DNA of 26,670 nt, from positions 1-26,670 of the forward strand of contig JAQGAU010000523.1 in assembly GCA_034698045.1 (NCBI GenBank), read 5' to 3'. Each line of letters opens with the position of its first letter. Within the stretch, counting starts at the first letter, position 1. Under the pieces are notes generated by a model. The model did not search any database. It was not told where the DNA came from and saw nothing but the letters and a program-made list of their open reading frames with translations. Of the stretch, positions 21,901 to 26,670 are shown in pieces. The position numbers and the translations under genes were made by a program. The stretch comes from Paramacrobiotus richtersi. Taxonomy: Eukaryota; Tardigrada; Eutardigrada; Parachela; Macrobiotidae.

Positions 21901-24900
21901 CGGCGTGATGAACCTGATTCTGTTGCGAAAAAAGACAGTGAATGTGATATTTCACTGAAGAATTAATTCGGAGAAAATTAATCTCTCACCAAAATTATGT
22001 ACAACTAAATGCGAAAACAAAATTTGTTGAAATTCGTTTATTGATTACCAAAGACAGTTAAGGTGAGAAAATACCCAGTGGGTTCTGCTTTGGGTGGTTA
22101 CCGAGGACAATTTTATGCGCCAAACATGTATCGTTACCGCATATGTATCGTTACCGCATATGGTACACAAGATAGAAAAGGGATTGCTCTACCCTGTTAT
22201 TAGGTCATTGTTTACATGCGGCGCGCGGGCAGCGCACAATTAGTGTGTGAACAACTAGCAAGTAAATAAGTAGAACAGTCTCGATAAATTCAGGTGTACA
22301 TCAAAAGTATGGTTTGAAAACGGTACAAAATGCATAAAAACACAAGAAAGATTATTACACCAGCTTTTCGATTTCACTGGTTACATAACAAGTTATTGAA
22401 TTTTGAATAATTAAAAATTCAGTATCGTTTGACACGATCGACGAAATCCAAAAAGCTTATAATAACGCTTCTTATCTTGTTATGCATTTTGTAGCGTTTT
22501 AAAATCATACCTTTGATGCACGGCTGAATTTTTTGAGACTTTTCTTCTCATTTACCTGCTCGTTGTTCACACACTTATTATTGTGGGCTGCGCGCGCGCT
22601 GCGGGTGAACAGTGACCTGATCACAGGTAGATAGAGCAATCCCTTTTCTGTCATGTGTACCATATGCGGTAACGATACATATCTGCCATTTGATGCAAAA
22701 GTGTCTTTGGGAACCACCCAAAAAGGAACCTACTGGTTATTTTTTCACCTGAACTCTAATTAAATGCCACTCAGCTATTTTTTAACATTTTATTCTGAAT
22801 TGTCATCCTTACTCACCGGTGACAATATCCTTTCGAAAGTAGAACATGCCTTGCCTTGCCGCATCCCGCGTCTTTGCCTCCTTCATGTTCTCCTCCACCT
22901 TCGACATGGGAATCAGAAAGTTTAAATCGAATGACTCGATTACGCGGGTCAGCAGCACCATAAAGCCCACAAAGGCCGAGTTTTCAAAATCTGTCATTTG
23001 GGTCTGAAACACCGCGAATCCGCGTGGATAAATGGTCAACAAGTTTCAAACCGGGCTTCACGCACCTCCATTGGACAAAACTCCACACACCATCCCATGG
23101 GACTGTTGGGCGGACAGTTGGACAGGGGCGGCCTGAACCGTATCGTTTGCCAGTTGGCCGACCGGAGCACATGCAGCGCCAAAGGACGGTCAATGCCTAT
23201 TTAAAACAGAAAATGCAATCCACGTGGGCCAGCTAGACAGTCAAACGCGGCTTACCACTATCCACCATTTCTTGCAGCAGATCTTCATCCACAACTACCT
23301 CCATGTCATTGTACTTCTCGCCCCTTGGTGAGATGTAAGAGGCCACCGAGCCATACCGTGACTTGGCGATGCAGAATCCGCCGCCTTCCAACGGCTGCAA
23401 GTGCAAACAACGATAGTTATCCGGACGTAAATGCGTCAGTTAAGTGAAAATAATGTAATAATAAAACTGAAATAAATTCCAATCTTGCTCAGATTAAAGC
23501 TACATACTGATAAATGAACAATTTAAACCACGAATTAATAAAGTAAGGTTAGATATGTGATAGAAATATATACCAAATAATTAAATTATAGAGACAATGC
23601 AAAAACTCACTGAGAGAAAGAGCAGGAACGACCTGCATCAAATGCATTACCTCTTCGGTTCGTTCCTCCTCCGTCCGATCATCCACACTCCCGGAAATGA
23701 CATTCCACCGACAATCCGCATCCGCCATCTGTCCACGGAAGATGGGAGCGGCCGCACTGACCGATAACTGACCAACAGATACACAACAATTTGTACAAGT
23801 GTACAGAATTTCAGCGATCACAGAATTAAACAAATTCGTTAATTGTCGAAATATTCTTCCGCATTTTTCGAGGCATGTTAGTTTAATTCTCCATAACACG
23901 AACTTTTCTAATTTTTTCCTGTCAATTATACAATTCATTTGAATGAATTTTGCATAAATTTTACTTGTCAAACACACTTAGATTTTTTCTGAAAACTCGT
24001 GCTCCGGAATTTGGCGCAACACAAATTACGAAAATCATATTAAATAATTATTTTAAATAATGCGAAAATTGTTTTAAAGTTATTAGAAAATTCAGCAACG
24101 TGTTTTGGATCAGCTTATACAGAAATCATTCGGCTAAATTTCTTGTGGATTAAATAAAACCGAAGAATTCTGTCTGTCGAAATGTCTGCGCTTACCAAAA
24201 TCGGACACAACGTCGTCAGCTGATCACACAAAAGCGTCCTTCATCGATATTACACGCTTGGAACGTCACCTAAAACCAGCGCAATTTTCATTGACCACAT
24301 TCTCCGATTCCCAAAAAAGTCACCCCATCAACAGCAATTAACACCAACGGCAATAACCCACTTGTAAACAGCAGCAACCCATGCCAAAGCCCATGTCATC
24401 CATGTAGATGTGGTCGGGTTTCGCCGCGATCTTGGCCTCCCCGTCATCCCCCAGGGGCACGTAGTCTTCGACAAAGGGACGCGGGGTGTTCTTGTCGACG
24501 AACACTGCAAATACAGATTATACGTGGTTCAGTTGGAGCCGCTATTGCGGGTGGAAGCATCCAATACCCGGTACATTAATGGCCACTTTTTTCCCACGTC
24601 GCTGACGAATGTTGCGAGTCAATGTTCTGTAAAAGAAAAAACTATTTCAATAAACAATAAAAAAATTAATTCACTATTTAATTCAGAATTTAGGAAATAA
24701 TTCGCAATTATACTTTACCAATTACAATTGTAACTACAATTCACCACTTACAATTTACAATTATAATTTACCAAATTCAATAACAAAAAATAAAAGGAAA
24801 ACTAATCCCTCATTTAATGCACAATTTAGAAAATAATATAGCAAAATAATTCACACTAATTACAACTTACCAATAAAATAATAATAGATAACACGAAAGA

Positions 24901-25893
24901 TAATTTCAATAATGTTTAACGTGTAACTCACGTATTGTTTTCTCTTTGGTTGTGGTACGGAAATTTAGTTATACATGCACGTGATATTGAAACAATGAAA
25001 TAAAAATACACATTTCAATATTAAATGTACAATTTTGAAAATAATTCAGAAAATAATTCACATTAATTTTAACTTAAAAAAGGTTAACAATATGCGCATT
25101 TTTCAGTACAACAATGACACGTACTTGAAGCGTGGATGTCCCGGGAATATGGCCTCATCCGGGAAGAACAGGGACCGCGAGACGCCGTCAACCGGGTCGG
25201 TTTTGGCCGCTGGGAAAGTGAAATCAGGACAACCCAATCTGTATCAAAATAATTATGGAGGTTTTCACCGATCCCAGTCAACACTACACTACTACAATAA
25301 TCACTAATGTGGTTGAGTAAATGTACTGCATCCTCCAATAAAGTTCAGAATGTGTAATTTTCTGAAGGCGACTTCCGGTAACATAAAACGCAATTTTCTG
25401 GACAAATTGATCAACTGGCAGTAATTGGTAAAAACAAATCAGTTTCCCGCGAGTACGACATCGGCGCAGAAATCAAACCAACGAAATCCCATACAAATCA
25501 GATCAGAAAATAGTACACAAATAATTGAAATGCCGAAAAAAACTCTGAAAAAATGATAAAAAAATAATTTAAAAGATCTTACCCAGTGAGATTCTAGCAA
25601 AAATAGCAAAACTTCGATTAAACAGCGTAGAAATGATAGAGCTGTGGTTTCACGGAACGAAATGTCGGGTACCCAGAGTTTACCAAATGTCGTACCTGGG
25701 GAACGCCGTGAAGGTGATAATGGAGCTGTTGGCGTCCAGCAGTTGCTGTGCTTCAAGGCGTCGGTCGCGCAACTTCTTTTCCAAATGGTGCAAGCAGACC
25801 AGGTCCGACCCGGCGTGCGGCTGTCCCGGCGTGCCCGCGACCATGTAGTCGGCGTATGCCGGTCGCCACAACGACTCCAGCTGTGTCTTCTCC
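18914..25893 (-). CDS. GCLC: glutamate-cysteine ligase catalytic subunit (GCLC), 5' partial, degenerate
   Basis: Twelve minus-strand exons: 25893-25696, 25238-25125, 24626-24568, 24504-24362, 24269-24196, 23767-23651, 23394-23256, 23196-23066, 23003-22817, 21713-21501, 19359-19172, 18928-18914. Family hallmarks: [91 protein letters not shown]. The family makes gamma-glutamylcysteine, the first step of glutathione synthesis in the cytosol. The first ~85 residues lie outside the window. Splice sites and phase are intact except that exon 24269-24196 is 74 nt instead of the expected 75. Oddities: WRPEY and IEG glutamates are both Ala, SEFN is not conserved, WRVEFRPME reads WCVEFCPME, and about 29 residues are missing after ALHV. 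The last 15-nt exon (VRYS stop) is the weakest. It is GCLC by descent; catalytic competence is doubtful, and a pseudogene or pseudoenzyme is likely. Confidence 0.88.
20691..21153. repeat. fold-back element in a GCLC intron (100-bp terminal inverted repeats)
   Basis: Arms 20691-20789 and 21055-21153 are roughly 80-85% reverse-complementary by eye. The outer ends read GTGCGCGGTCAAAGTTAGCC on the left, mirrored by GGCTAACTTTGACCGCGCAC on the right. The ~265-bp centre contains no recognisable transposase. It lies in the 2.1-kb intron between exons 21713-21501 and 19359-19172. It looks like a non-autonomous MITE; a clean target duplication was not found. Confidence 0.75.
22061..22750. repeat. 690-bp fold-back element in a GCLC intron (200-bp terminal inverted repeats)
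   Basis: Arms 22061-22265 and 22551-22750 are reverse-complementary at roughly 80% by eye. They share TATCGTTACCGCATATGGTA, GAAAAGGGATTGCTCTA and GTGTGTGAACAAC. The outer ends are AGGTGAGAAAATACCCAGT and the complement of ACTGGTTATTTTTTCACCT. The left arm carries an extra short direct duplication (ATGTATCGTTACCGCAT twice near 22124-22160). The ~285-bp centre is A/T-rich and non-coding. It lies in the 1.1-kb intron between exons 23003-22817 and 21713-21501. Confidence 0.8.
24640..25080. repeat. A/T-rich degenerate repeat in a GCLC intron
   Basis: Variants of a unit resembling ATTTA-x-CAATTTAGAAAATAATT and TTACAATTTACAATTATAA recur near 24670, 24720-24775, 24820-24850 and 25020-25065. Copies are diverged and no period is fixed. 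It lies in the intron between exons 25238-25125 and 24626-24568 and has no coding content. Confidence 0.45.
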
Positions 25894-26670
25894 CTACAAA
25901 CCATCCAAAACAAAGGCATTTACCGGTATATGCGATGCGCACTTGCATTTCTCAAGGCTTCTTTTCACCGTACATATTCACAGATTGTAAGTTTTATCAA
26001 CAAAAATGACTCTTAATTCACCGATCACAGTTAAATTAAAAAGCATTAATTCAATAACAGAACAGTACGAAATCGAGCATGCAGGACGAGCTTCTTTCGT
26101 GACTACAGTAGCCACAAACACTACATGTACAAACAGATAAGCACTCAACTAGAGAAACTTAATATGAAACAGCACAACGGCAGACGACAGCAGTTCATGT
26201 AACTTGTATGCGTACATGCCGGATTAACAAAATAATTTGCGATGGAGCAGTTTTACATTAGTATTATACACCACACATGTATATTATTATTATTATTGTT
26301 TATTATTATTTCTTCTCAAGCAGACAACCCGTTTCAGGGACTCTAATCTGTTCTGTATAGCACAAGGAAAGCAGAATTTTTCCAATTTACAACAAATTAG
26401 CATACGAAATATACATCCATAAAAATGGTTATAATTTAGAAACTGGTCAAATAAACAAGAAAATTCCCGATCGAACTGGTATGGTGATTAATCAGCAGCG
26501 TATAATACTATAGTACGTAACTGAGGATACTGATATTTATATCGAGAAATTTTGTATTAAAATCAACGTATACAAAAATTCAGGCAAGTTTTTTCATTCA
26601 GATTTATTATTATTCGACAATTTTTCCCCTTTTTTGTTAAAGCTGGCAGAAATTGTTTACTAAATGTATG
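25894..26670 (-). other. first visible GCLC intron, running off the window
   Basis: Upstream of the exon at 25893 (acceptor TTTGTAG) no further GCLC exon is recognisable, so the exon with the N-terminal glutamates of the active site lies outside. The stretch is A/T-rich and includes an ATT/TATT microsatellite at about 26281-26311. Confidence 0.55.

Overview
The window is eukaryotic and most likely from an invertebrate animal. Every real gene is split by GT-AG spliceosomal introns. AATAAA polyadenylation signals follow the two + strand genes. The recognisable products are a PRP19-type U-box protein, thrombospondin type 1 (TSP1) modules, the exosome nuclease DIS3/RRP44 and the catalytic subunit of glutamate-cysteine ligase (GCLC). 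The species cannot be named from the sequence. All gene models were assembled by hand from splice signals, codon phase and recalled family motifs, so exon edges are predictions.

Left part (1-8.5 kb, + strand): two tandem paralogues about 6.4 kb apart. The first (1-1159) is cut by the window edge. The second (3376-8150) is complete, with 15 phase-consistent exons and a predicted 697 aa. It joins an N-terminal PRP19-like U-box to a long Ser/Thr/Pro/acidic linker and four zinc-finger-like modules with paired H-x4-H histidines. The last five exons have the same lengths in both paralogues. Between them, on the minus strand, lie TSP1-like exons whose frames are broken (probable pseudogene).

Middle part (10.1-16.3 kb, - strand): a complete 19-exon DIS3 gene of about 960 aa. 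Its N-terminal three-cysteine exosome-binding motif is kept, but the PIN aspartates are replaced and the RNB active-site D-I-D-D reads D-I-N-D. The space between its stop codon and its poly(A) signal is largely occupied by one hairpin-forming inverted repeat. Just upstream is a 503-nt exon of an unrecognised protein that is in phase to splice onto DIS3. Five diverged tandem repeats follow (about 16.56-18.12 kb), each with a TATA-like stretch, a short ATG segment and a GTAAG splice donor.

Right part (18.9-25.9 kb, - strand): twelve exons of GCLC, with the 5' end outside the window. Splice sites and phase are preserved almost throughout. However, two metal-binding glutamates are Ala, about 29 residues are missing, two conserved arginines are Cys, and one exon is one base short. 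Two large inverted-repeat elements sit in its introns.

The common theme is that two neighbouring housekeeping genes keep their exon architecture while losing catalytic residues. Either they are diverged pseudoenzyme or decaying copies, or part of the sequence is in error; transcript and paralogue data would decide. No pathway obviously links the genes, and the clustering may be incidental.
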